Positions 1 through 6,136 of a stretch of DNA of 22,890 nucleotides are shown here, piece after piece. The notes beneath the pieces were generated by a model. The model was given only the letters and a program-made list of their open reading frames with translations. It was not told where the DNA came from and made no database searches. The DNA lies in IMG/VR virus record IMGVR_UViG_3300010413_000182, positions 1-22,890 of that record; one strand, given 5' to 3'. Origin of the DNA: a virus. Within the stretch, counting starts at the first letter, position 1; each line of letters begins with the position of its first letter. The position numbers and the translations under genes are program-made.

Positions 1-338
1 GCAGCGTCAACAGCCTGTGCAAATCCAGTTACAGAACCCCAAATCCTTTGGATTTTGGTCTGTACGGTCTTGCGTGCGTACACGCTGTTCTTAGCGTTAG
101 CAGGAGTTGTTTCACCTTCGAACCAAGCCTGTGGGTGGCTAGAACGTACATTATACTCGTGGGTCTTTCCACCAGCAGGCTTAATATCAATAAGCTCTGC
201 AAGCGGTTGCAGCTTCAAAAGTTCCTCGTGTAGCATAGGGTCTAGATCATAAGGATTAAGAGCAGCCCCATCGCCAGCAGAGGTTAAGGCCTTCTGAAGT
301 TGTGTTTCAACGTTTTTCTTAACGTTAATTTCGGCCAT
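1..338 (-). CDS. Major capsid protein, HK97 fold (N-terminal part; cut by window edge)
   Basis: The first 112 residues of the shell-forming major capsid protein are present; the gene runs off the left edge. The protein begins MAEINVKKNVETQLQKALTS and then has a stretch typical of HK97-fold capsid proteins: a helix ending in LLKLQPLAELIDI, then KPAGGKTHEYNV, then the 'AWFEGETTP' segment that in this family lies just before the E-loop region. The ATG at 338 has a GAGGTG ribosome binding site about five bases upstream. It is the last gene of the minus head block, directly after the protease/scaffold gene, which is the usual portal-protease-capsid order of HK97-like phages. No long N-terminal delta domain is present, so scaffolding must come from elsewhere, most likely the acidic tail of the protease gene. 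The identification rests on motif and gene order, because most of the protein is outside the window. Confidence 0.85.
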   Translation of the reverse strand, partial: MAEINVKKNVETQLQKALTSAGDGAALNPYDLDPMLHEELLKLQPLAELIDIKPAGGKTHEYNVRSSHPQAWFEGETTPANAKNSVYARKTVQTKIQRIWGSVTGFAQAVDA

Positions 339-375
339 AATAACACCTCGTTATTTAAATTTTTAGTTTAGTTTA

Positions 376-1011
376 TTAGCGAGTCTTCATGAAACGCTCA
401 GCAGCCTCACGTAATGACTTAGGCTCCTCAACAACTTCCACTTCTTCCTCACTATCTACTACTTCCTCTTCTACCTCTAAGGGTTTAACGGCAGACTTTC
501 GGTTTGCAGGCTTTTTAAGTTCTGCAAGCTCAGTAGTAAGAGCCTCAACTTTTTCAGACAGCGCTTCGATAGTACCTTTCAATTCGTCAACTTCAGAAAC
601 ATCAGTCTCGTCAACTTCGTCAACCGTCTGTTCCTCGGCCTGGGGAACCTCTGCGGTAACCTCTAGTGACTTCTTAATGTCCTCTAAAGCTGTAACAATT
701 GCGTTGGCAAAATCTGCAAAAGCGCCAGCTTCAACAAATTCAGGAGCAGGTTCGTCTTCGTCTTCAACGATAGCTTCGGCTTCGATTTCCTCTTCAGCCT
801 CTTCGTCAATAGACATTTCCACATCGGCTTCAACCTCTGCGGTTTCATCGACTTCTGCTTCAGCTTCTACCTCAGCCTCAAGGTCTTTATCTTCTTCTTC
901 GATAACCTCTTCAGCTTCAGCAACAGGCTCCTCAACTTCTAAGTCTTTCTCCTCTTGTGTAACCTCTTCGGTTACCTCTTCTTCTAAGATATTTTCTTGA
1001 GTGTCAGGCAT
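376..1011 (-). CDS. Probable separately translated scaffold protein (internal in-frame start in the protease gene)
   Basis: Inside the protease gene, and in the same frame, the ATG for Met249 is preceded by AAGGAGG with five bases between AGGAGG and ATG (site at 1017-1023). This is one of the best ribosome binding sites in the window. Translation from here would give a 211-residue, strongly acidic protein (start MPDTQENILEEEVTEEV) with a coiled coil near its C-terminal third and a basic tail, but no protease domain. Nested scaffolds made from an internal start in the protease gene are well known, for example lambda C/Nu3. The site falls exactly at the border between the protease and Cys-rich part and the acidic part, which argues against chance. 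Expression has not been shown, and the long form may also be made. Confidence 0.7.
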   Translation of the reverse strand: MPDTQENILEEEVTEEVTQEEKDLEVEEPVAEAEEVIEEEDKDLEAEVEAEAEVDETAEVEADVEMSIDEEAEEEIEAEAIVEDEDEPAPEFVEAGAFADFANAIVTALEDIKKSLEVTAEVPQAEEQTVDEVDETDVSEVDELKGTIEALSEKVEALTTELAELKKPANRKSAVKPLEVEEEVVDSEEEVEVVEEPKSLREAAERFMKTR

Positions 1012-1755
1012 AGCATCCTCCTTGATAATAGACTTACTTTTCTCCGAGCAAGGCTCTTCGCACATACTGTGCGCTATGGCGATTGCTTGATCCTGTGACA
1101 TTTCTGGATCATCATTCATGATCTCAGGAATCTTTCTGGATACACAATCATCAACGGATTCGCCTTCTTGCCTGCACTCTGGAGACTTTTCTATGTCTTG
1201 TGTTTGAGTTTTTGGCAGACCAAATTTCTTAATAGCAGATACCATACCCATCTCACGTGCTGCCATACGAAAATCATCAGTCATGAGATTATAATCAAGT
1301 TTAGCATCATAGTTAGCTGGATGGTCTACTAATGAAATTTCTGCCAATGAATAATCATTAATGATCCAGCCACCGTTCTCAGTCATTTCAATGTCGTCTA
1401 GTGCAATAGCAATGCCGACACTCAATGCACTAAGTAAACCATTTTCTACTTCAAACGCTGCTTGTGGATCAATAACTTTAATTTCTACTTCGTTCCAATC
1501 TAATCCGTCACCTTTACCAATAGCTGAAACCTTTCCTACTGGTCGAGGCTGGTGCATATACCTGATGTTGCCCCACTGTTTATACTTTGGTATAGCCCTT
1601 TCAGTAGCTTCCCTTGTAATAACGTCACCAACTTCGTCTATGTTGTCGGAGGTAAATTTCCCTCTAACAATTAAAGGTTCGCCAGGATCACTACTCTTGT
1701 AGTGTTTTGTTAGCGGAACGCCAATAACCTTGTTTCTTACTGTTCTATCTGACAT
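376..1755 (-). CDS. Prohead protease (S78/HK97 type) with C-terminal acidic scaffold-like domain
   Basis: Residues 1-160 match the capsid maturation protease of HK97-like phages. The segment GKFTSDNIDEVGDVI is followed by His68 in 'RYMHQPRPVGKV', Ser112 in 'LSVGIA' and Glu139 in 'SLAEISLVDHPA', the expected positions of the catalytic His, Ser and acidic residues. Residues 191-240 form a small Cys-rich cassette with 'DDCVSRKIPEIM' and 'SQDQAIAIAHSMC'. From about residue 249 to 459 the protein is extremely acidic (long Glu/Asp/Ala/Val stretches), with a coiled coil near residues 391-418 and a basic end, like a scaffold that is degraded during maturation. At 459 aa it is much longer than a stand-alone protease (about 200 aa). 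The start at 1755 overlaps the end of the preceding gene. Met249 has its own excellent ribosome binding site and is described separately. The protease call is firm; the scaffold role is inferred from composition and position. Confidence 0.9.
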   Translation of the reverse strand: MSDRTVRNKVIGVPLTKHYKSSDPGEPLIVRGKFTSDNIDEVGDVITREATERAIPKYKQWGNIRYMHQPRPVGKVSAIGKGDGLDWNEVEIKVIDPQAAFEVENGLLSALSVGIAIALDDIEMTENGGWIINDYSLAEISLVDHPANYDAKLDYNLMTDDFRMAAREMGMVSAIKKFGLPKTQTQDIEKSPECRQEGESVDDCVSRKIPEIMNDDPEMSQDQAIAIAHSMCEEPCSEKSKSIIKEDAMPDTQENILEEEVTEEVTQEEKDLEVEEPVAEAEEVIEEEDKDLEAEVEAEAEVDETAEVEADVEMSIDEEAEEEIEAEAIVEDEDEPAPEFVEAGAFADFANAIVTALEDIKKSLEVTAEVPQAEEQTVDEVDETDVSEVDELKGTIEALSEKVEALTTELAELKKPANRKSAVKPLEVEEEVVDSEEEVEVVEEPKSLREAAERFMKTR

Positions 1756-2032
1756 GTGTTTTATTTTCCTCTGCTACTGCAAGTAACTTTTTAGCAAAGT
1801 GAGGGCCATAAACCTTGGACAGTTTTCCATAACCGACTTCTATAATGTCTTTGCACATAAGCGTTTCTGTTCCACCCCTATGTGAGGTTCGTTCAGGCCA
1901 ATCATCTTGCCATCTATCGTGTAACTTTGCTGTATCTTCTTCAGATAAAAATCTATCAATAATGGTTCCAGTTCTCGTACCTAAACCACTTACTACATTT
2001 AGTCTCTGCCCACTTTTACTGGTTGTATACAT
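1745..2032 (-). CDS. Small head-region protein of unknown function
   Basis: A 95-residue protein (MYTTSKSGQRLNVVSGLGTR...) not recognised from a family. A TTG codon four codons upstream could also open the frame, but the ATG at 2032 has GAGGTG four bases before it and is preferred. The protein is polar with no membrane segment or signal. It contains 'DRFLSEEDTAKLHDRWQDDW', a likely helical stretch, and 'GYGKLSKVYGPHFAKKLL' near the end. It lies between the zinc-ribbon gene and the protease gene and overlaps the protease start by 11 bases, so the two are probably co-translated. The position suggests a head assembly or accessory role, but the sequence gives no direct evidence. Confidence 0.75.
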   Translation of the reverse strand: MYTTSKSGQRLNVVSGLGTRTGTIIDRFLSEEDTAKLHDRWQDDWPERTSHRGGTETLMCKDIIEVGYGKLSKVYGPHFAKKLLAVAEENKTHVR

Positions 2033-2089
2033 ATAACACCTCAATAAACTACAATTACATTAATGTGCAAGTTGTCAAATTTACTTGCT

Positions 2090-2371
2090 CTAATGCGATT
2101 TTTCACCGATTTCCTTCATCATCCTTGCTGCCATTATACTTACAGTGGCATCAACAAGCTGATAAATTGATCGGACAATAGGATCAGAAGTGTACCAAAC
2201 CTTTTGTGTTCCACATGACCCACACTTAACTACAAGATTAGGGCCTCTTGTTTGAACTGATTCAACTGTGCTATCTTTACTTACTACTAGTTCCGATCCG
2301 AGCACTGTACCAAGTACTGCACCACAAGAATGATTAATGCAATACCAATCTATTACTTTTTTCTCTGGCAT
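2090..2371 (-). CDS. Small zinc-ribbon protein
   Basis: A 93-residue protein with two cysteine pairs: Cys11-x4-Cys16 (CINHSC) and a CGSCG knuckle near residue 50. These are spaced as in a zinc ribbon, with beta-rich sequence between them. The second half (DPIVRSIYQLVDATVSIMAARMMK, in part) is a predicted amphipathic helix. The ATG at 2371 has GGAGAG seven bases upstream and lies inside the 3' end of the portal gene (38-base overlap), so it is translationally coupled to portal. Its function is unknown. Zinc-ribbon proteins are common in phage head and packaging clusters, and nucleic acid or protein binding is likely. Confidence 0.75.
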   Translation of the reverse strand: MPEKKVIDWYCINHSCGAVLGTVLGSELVVSKDSTVESVQTRGPNLVVKCGSCGTQKVWYTSDPIVRSIYQLVDATVSIMAARMMKEIGEKSH

Positions 2372-3968
2372 AACTCATCTCTCCTATGAGATAATCAAAC
2401 AGGCTTTTTACAGTTTCTACATCTGCCTCTCGCTGATTAATCTCTTCTGTCATAGCCCTCACCATATAATCTGGTATAATATCGGACTCGAACACTCTAA
2501 GTGCCTTGCCCTTACTAACCCTATTTATAGCGAATGACTTGAATTTTTTAAGTTCTGATACTAACGCACGCTCTTCATCATCATGGTTATCCCCCCTTGG
2601 TGGGTCTTGATCGTCGTTAGTAGGTTCTCCAGTTTCTGATGGATCATCTGGTTCTGGTTCACGACCTTCTGGTGGTGATCCAGTATCAGGATTTTCCAAT
2701 GGTGTATTAGATTGTGGAGACACTTCTTCAACTTGATCAACGTACAAATCACCGTTCTCATCATCTCTTGGCTCTTCGCCAAGTTGGTTTCTAATCTCGT
2801 TAGGATTGTAAACACCCAATGAGTGGTAGCGCATATGTACTGTTGCTTGTTCGACAGCAGTTAAGAAATCTGGTTTATTAAACTTAAATTCCCAACCTAT
2901 AATACCAAACTCTCTAACATGAATTTGTTCATAAAGAGCGTTCTCGATAAGCTTAAAGATCGGAACCATAGTTGTTTCATGGAACTCACGCCTTAATTCA
3001 CGTAGTCCACCAGAACTTATGCTGTCATCAATTCCTAGCTTTGCGCCAGGAGTACCAGTTACCGCTAACGTTTCCGTACGGGTATCATTACGAGCTTCTT
3101 GGTAAGGTAAATCTTCTGGAAGCCTGGAAACATTCTCGATCTGTAATTCACCTTGAACAACGACAGGATTCTTTCCAACATTTGAAGCACCTCCATATTT
3201 AGATTCAAGAGCATCAACAAAATCATCAAACGCTTCATCACTAATATCTGGAGATAAAATGTAAAAAGCTTCTGGAGTACTTCTATTACGTACATACTCC
3301 CTTGCTGCTGTCTGCAAATAAATATCCAATGGTAAAGCGAAGTCTGTTACAGATTCTAGATCAGTACCACCAGTTGGATAGCCTTCCCAATCTGGGTTTA
3401 CGATGTACACAATATCATGTATATCAGTGTACTCAACATAATCCTCTGTATCTCTGCTCATGTACTGCATAAAAGCTACTTCTTTGAAGTAGCCTTCTTC
3501 ATCAACATTAGGCACAACGAATCCGTGCATAAAGTCTAATCCTATTGGATTTCCTGTACCATCTCGTACAATGTGAAAAGCTGCTTGACCAAAATACTTC
3601 AGGTACATAGCAGCAATCATTAGCTTATATGCTAAGCTGTAAAAATCCTTGATGTTAGTCCAGTCTCTGTTTGAGAAATTATAAAAGTTTAGTAGCTTCT
3701 TTCTGTGTAATTCCCTAGCCTGAGATTTAAATTCTAGATTCTTCTTTAACTTCCACCAAGTTCCTACAGTAGTTCTACCTAGTGTACTAATAGATGCACG
3801 TACATAACCGTGAATCTTTATAGTATCCATCAAATCCCAAAAAAGCGTGAACTTCTCGTTCACGACATATCCTTCTGTTTCTAATTCTTTTATTGGCGCT
3901 TGGTTACTAGGTTCAATTATTTTAACTTTCGTAGTTTTAGGAACAGTTCCTAACATAACTGCCTGCAT
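2334..3968 (-). CDS. Portal protein (HK97-like family)
   Basis: This 544-residue protein has the size and layout of HK97-type portals, which form the dodecameric ring at the capsid vertex through which DNA is packaged and to which the tail attaches. The core includes 'LKYFGQAAFHIVRDGTGNP', a family signature after the clip-side helix, then 'DIHDIVYIVNPD', 'LPLDIYLQTAAREYVRN' (stem helix), and 'GTPGAKLGI' before the tunnel-loop helix. 'YNPNEIRNQLGEEP' is the conserved end of the portal core. After about residue 410 there is a Pro/Asp/Glu-rich disordered stretch and then a helical C-terminal domain of about 85 residues. GGAGG lies five bases before the ATG. The gene follows a terminator and an intergenic gap, so it may have its own promoter, but none is convincing. 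Confidence 0.92.
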   Translation of the reverse strand: MQAVMLGTVPKTTKVKIIEPSNQAPIKELETEGYVVNEKFTLFWDLMDTIKIHGYVRASISTLGRTTVGTWWKLKKNLEFKSQARELHRKKLLNFYNFSNRDWTNIKDFYSLAYKLMIAAMYLKYFGQAAFHIVRDGTGNPIGLDFMHGFVVPNVDEEGYFKEVAFMQYMSRDTEDYVEYTDIHDIVYIVNPDWEGYPTGGTDLESVTDFALPLDIYLQTAAREYVRNRSTPEAFYILSPDISDEAFDDFVDALESKYGGASNVGKNPVVVQGELQIENVSRLPEDLPYQEARNDTRTETLAVTGTPGAKLGIDDSISSGGLRELRREFHETTMVPIFKLIENALYEQIHVREFGIIGWEFKFNKPDFLTAVEQATVHMRYHSLGVYNPNEIRNQLGEEPRDDENGDLYVDQVEEVSPQSNTPLENPDTGSPPEGREPEPDDPSETGEPTNDDQDPPRGDNHDDEERALVSELKKFKSFAINRVSKGKALRVFESDIIPDYMVRAMTEEINQREADVETVKSLFDYLIGEMSYAREKSNRLVLH

Positions 3969-4026
3969 GTGTGCCTCCGCATAAGATACATCTACACTGT
4001 ACTACAATCATAATGTATATAAAAAT

Positions 4027-4058
4027 GCAAAAAGGCAAGCTAAAAAGCCTGCCTTTTC
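4027..4058 (-). terminator. Rho-independent terminator after the exonuclease gene
   Basis: On the minus strand an AAAGGCA/TGCCTTT stem with further GC pairs and a TTTTTA loop is followed by a run of T residues. It starts about 25 bases after the stop of the exonuclease homologue and would separate the transcript that begins at the promoter near 6108 from the portal transcript. Confidence 0.8.
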
Positions 4059-4081
4059 AAAAAATGTTCGTGTAAGTTACA

Positions 4082-4936
4082 CTAAACGGTAGTTAACTTG
4101 ATCAAAATTGGTGGTGACCCTGCTGCATAAGACCACCTAATTCCATCTGGATCGACAAATTGATGAGCATCAACAGCAACTTGCGTCCACCCAAGCTTTT
4201 TTGTAGCAGCCTCTACCCATTCTTTGAATGTATTACACTGGACTGGTAAAAGAATTGCGTTACCATTAACCCCTTCTATAGCATCCTTTCTGTACGCATC
4301 AATTACTTCAGCAACCTTAGCATGGATACCATTGAAGTTCCTGTACACAACTCTTGCACCACCTATAGCCGTATGTACTACATCCTCTTCCTCAACACCA
4401 ATAGCTCTTGATATTGAGTGACCCTTATTATCTGGAGAATTAATAGTAGGATCAATTTTCTTTAAAGCCTTGAACAAGTCAATATTATCAAGAACATCAT
4501 TCCAAGGAAAACCAACAAAGTCAAGCTCAGGCTTCATAAAGTACTTAAAAAACTTTAGGTCGAACTTTGGATTTTGTCCTACCAAAAAAGTATCAGTACC
4601 ATTTCCTACCCTACCACGTAGCCAAGAAATAATTTTCATCTTAGCCTCGTCTAATGGAACACCCTCTTTTTCTAGGTACTCCCAAGTGATCCCGTTAACT
4701 TTAAGAGCACCAGGGCTAGCGTTCTTCCACTGTTCTTCTGTTGGTAGGATAACAACCTCAAGTTCTTCTAATGTTGATTCATCAGAGTTTGGCTCATGCT
4801 TCTCATGTATAAAAGCAATGGAAAAAATACAAGCCCCTTCTGTTGGTTCAAAACCAGAAGTCTCAATATCTAAATAAAGTTTGTCTCGTAGCTTCATAAA
4901 CACACTTTCTACCTTTACGGGGTCTGGTTTAAACAT
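4082..4936 (-). CDS. DEDD-family 3'-5' exonuclease homologue with a missing fourth catalytic Asp
   Basis: Residues 15-200 have the RNase H-like fold of DnaQ/RNase T exonucleases. Motif I is 'YLDIETSGFEP' (Asp23, Glu25), motif II is 'GQNPKFDLKF' (Asp126), and motif III begins at His188 in 'VVHTAIGGARVVY'. In active DEDDh enzymes an Asp follows five residues after this His; here it is Gly193. The enzyme may therefore be impaired, or may have a binding role. Residues 225-284 form an extra C-terminal domain (CNTFKEWVEAATKKLGWTQV, then an Asp/Gly-rich beta section) of unknown function. The start overlaps the preceding gene by eight bases, with GAGAGG just upstream; a second in-frame Met at residue 14 lacks a site. 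A position between terminase and portal is odd for a replication exonuclease, so it may process DNA ends or act in packaging. Confidence 0.8.
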   Translation of the reverse strand: MFKPDPVKVESVFMKLRDKLYLDIETSGFEPTEGACIFSIAFIHEKHEPNSDESTLEELEVVILPTEEQWKNASPGALKVNGITWEYLEKEGVPLDEAKMKIISWLRGRVGNGTDTFLVGQNPKFDLKFFKYFMKPELDFVGFPWNDVLDNIDLFKALKKIDPTINSPDNKGHSISRAIGVEEEDVVHTAIGGARVVYRNFNGIHAKVAEVIDAYRKDAIEGVNGNAILLPVQCNTFKEWVEAATKKLGWTQVAVDAHQFVDPDGIRWSYAAGSPPILIKLTTV

Positions 4937-5135
4937 ACTGCCTCTCTTCCTTCAGTTCTTCCAATTCCATTGCCCAGCCTTCTCTGTTCTTCTTAGCATA
5001 CTTGGACATGAACTCTACAAATTCGTAATACTCATCAGGCTCAAGTAGCTCAGAAAAGGATGATGGAAAAGAACTAAATATCTCGTAAAACCATTCAATG
5101 AATTTTACGGCTTGATTAAACTTTACACTAGCCAT
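4929..5135 (-). CDS. Small acidic helical protein of unknown function
   Basis: A 68-residue protein, MASVKFNQAVKFIEWFYEIF..., rich in aromatic and acidic residues and predicted to be all helical. The frame is open further upstream, but the ATG at 5135 has GAGGAG four bases before it and overlaps the end of the preceding gene by eight bases, so it is preferred over the earlier ATG. No known motif is seen. It belongs to the four-gene set between the noncoding leader region and the terminator at 4027. Confidence 0.7.
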   Translation of the reverse strand: MASVKFNQAVKFIEWFYEIFSSFPSSFSELLEPDEYYEFVEFMSKYAKKNREGWAMELEELKEERQYV

Positions 5136-5406
5136 TATACTCCTCTGACTCCATAGCAGCACAGGCTAATAGGTCAATTGCCACTTCATCCCAACTCCAT
5201 TCATCAGTATTTTTATACTTAGCAAAAGCAAAAAGAACCCGTTCAACAAAAACATCTTTCATATCATAAGGGTCTACCTCTGGATTTCTATCTGATCTGT
5301 CTAAAGCAAAGGTCATTATTACTTCATCCAAGTGAGGATTCATCATTAATAAAGATATTTCTAAACCATCGTATAAATTATTCACATCTTGTTCAAATGA
5401 CGACAT
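5128..5406 (-). CDS. Small acidic protein of unknown function
   Basis: A 92-residue protein, acidic (many Asp and Glu) and predicted to be mostly helical (MSSFEQDVNNLYDGLEISLL at the start). There is no signal peptide, membrane segment or metal motif. Its ATG overlaps the stop codon of the upstream gene (TAATG) and uses GGAG about eight bases upstream, which shows translational coupling. Its composition is similar to the next gene downstream, which could mean the two act together; this is only a guess. Confidence 0.7.
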   Translation of the reverse strand: MSSFEQDVNNLYDGLEISLLMMNPHLDEVIMTFALDRSDRNPEVDPYDMKDVFVERVLFAFAKYKNTDEWSWDEVAIDLLACAAMESEEYNG

Positions 5407-5636
5407 TAGCTTATCTCCATGATTTTAATATTGTCACCAACCAAAAAAGCCATCCTTACATTAGTCTTCTCAAGCTCTAATGTTCGCAGGGCTTGCTCTA
5501 CGGAATCGGCTAGATTTTCATTTTCTACTGGAAGTATGAGAATGTACCTGTTTTCTGGCTTTAACTCTACAATGGACTCTTTGATAGCTTTTACCAAATC
5601 TTGATATAGCTCTTCTCTTCTATTAAAAATTGACAT
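5406..5636 (-). CDS. Small protein of unknown function, first gene after the noncoding leader
   Basis: A 76-residue protein with alternating helix and strand: a charged N-terminal helix (RREELYQDLVKAIKESIVEL), a strand 'RYILILPVEN', a helix around 'ADSVEQALRTLELE', then two strands ending 'IKIMEIS'. This is compatible with a small alpha/beta domain, but no family is recognised. The ATG at 5636 has AAGGAG five bases upstream. It is the first coding gene downstream of the promoter at 6108 and the structured noncoding stretch, so its translation could be affected by that leader. Confidence 0.7.
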   Translation of the reverse strand: MSIFNRREELYQDLVKAIKESIVELKPENRYILILPVENENLADSVEQALRTLELEKTNVRMAFLVGDNIKIMEIS

Positions 5637-5742
5637 ACCTTCTCCTTCTATACTACGTCGTACTTCTTAAGTACTATGAGTAGTACATTAGTACTTATAA
5701 GTTCTAATATACTATTTTGTTATAGTTGATCACTTGGATACA

Positions 5743-6101
5743 CTCCCCCCATCTAGCATGAGTACACATTTAGATAAATGCCACGAGTACTCACGAAAGA
5801 TGGGGGGAAGATGATCTACATGTTTGATCTTACAGTGCGGTAAGATAGGGAGGTTAAAGGTCTAGGAAGACCACATGATCCCTCTAACACGTCGCATCTA
5901 CTAAGTGCTATGAACCGAAGTTCAACTGTCCAGGCGATCCGTTACCAGTTGGTATTAGCACTCATCCCCTTGCCCGTAGGCAGATCGGCGGTGACCCATC
6001 AAGGTTTCTGGAAGTCCGTGTATGTCTGTCGGTGACGGAGTGGGTGTTACCCACCAAATGATTTTTTATCTATCACAACTTACCGACGTTAGTTGTGAAT
6101 T
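5743..6101 (-). ncRNA. Candidate structured noncoding RNA or long structured leader
   Basis: The 491 bases between the large terminase and the next gene hold no ORF, yet they are clearly richer in G and C than the surroundings. On the minus strand, just after a consensus promoter, many helices can be drawn. An 8-bp hairpin lies at 6073-6098 and a GTGGGT/ACCCAC hairpin at 6040-6054. An 8-bp long-range helix pairs 5956-5963 with 5903-5910 and encloses a TACC/GGTA hairpin and a GAAC-TTCG-GTTC tetraloop hairpin (5912-5923). There are hairpins at 5859-5872 and 5827-5846. A long compound hairpin at 5743-5810 has a 12-bp G/C base, a 7-bp middle and a 6-bp tip. The last stem has no T run after it, so the RNA may be processed or continue into the 5406-5636 gene. 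No known class (tmRNA, RNase P, 6S, group I intron) could be recognised by eye. Confidence 0.65.
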
Positions 6102-6107
6102 TTTTAC

Positions 6108-6136
6108 ATTATACCACATGTGTTTATTTACGTCAA
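6108..6136 (-). promoter_or_regulatory. Sigma-70-type promoter for the noncoding RNA region
   Basis: On the minus strand: TTGACG (6131-6136), a 17-base spacer, then TATAAT (6108-6113) with an extended -10 TG (TGTGGTATAAT). The expected start is near 6101. The -35 box lies beside the stop codon of the large terminase gene. This is one of the strongest promoters in the window, and it points into a stretch with no ORF, which supports the RNA call. Confidence 0.85.

Noticed and set aside
389-1000. Long Ser/Thr-rich open frame on the plus strand
   Set aside because: It is the reverse complement of the Glu/Asp-rich scaffold codons and has no ribosome binding site; the minus-strand frame is the real gene.
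2055-2082. TTGACA on the minus strand upstream of the 1745-2032 gene
   Set aside because: No acceptable -10 box at 16-18 bases; the best candidates match only three or four of six positions.
5743-6101. tRNA, tmRNA, RNase P RNA or group I intron in the noncoding stretch
   Set aside because: No tRNA-like acceptor or T-loop, no tag reading frame, and no recognisable RNase P or intron core sequence on either strand by eye; a covariance search would settle it.
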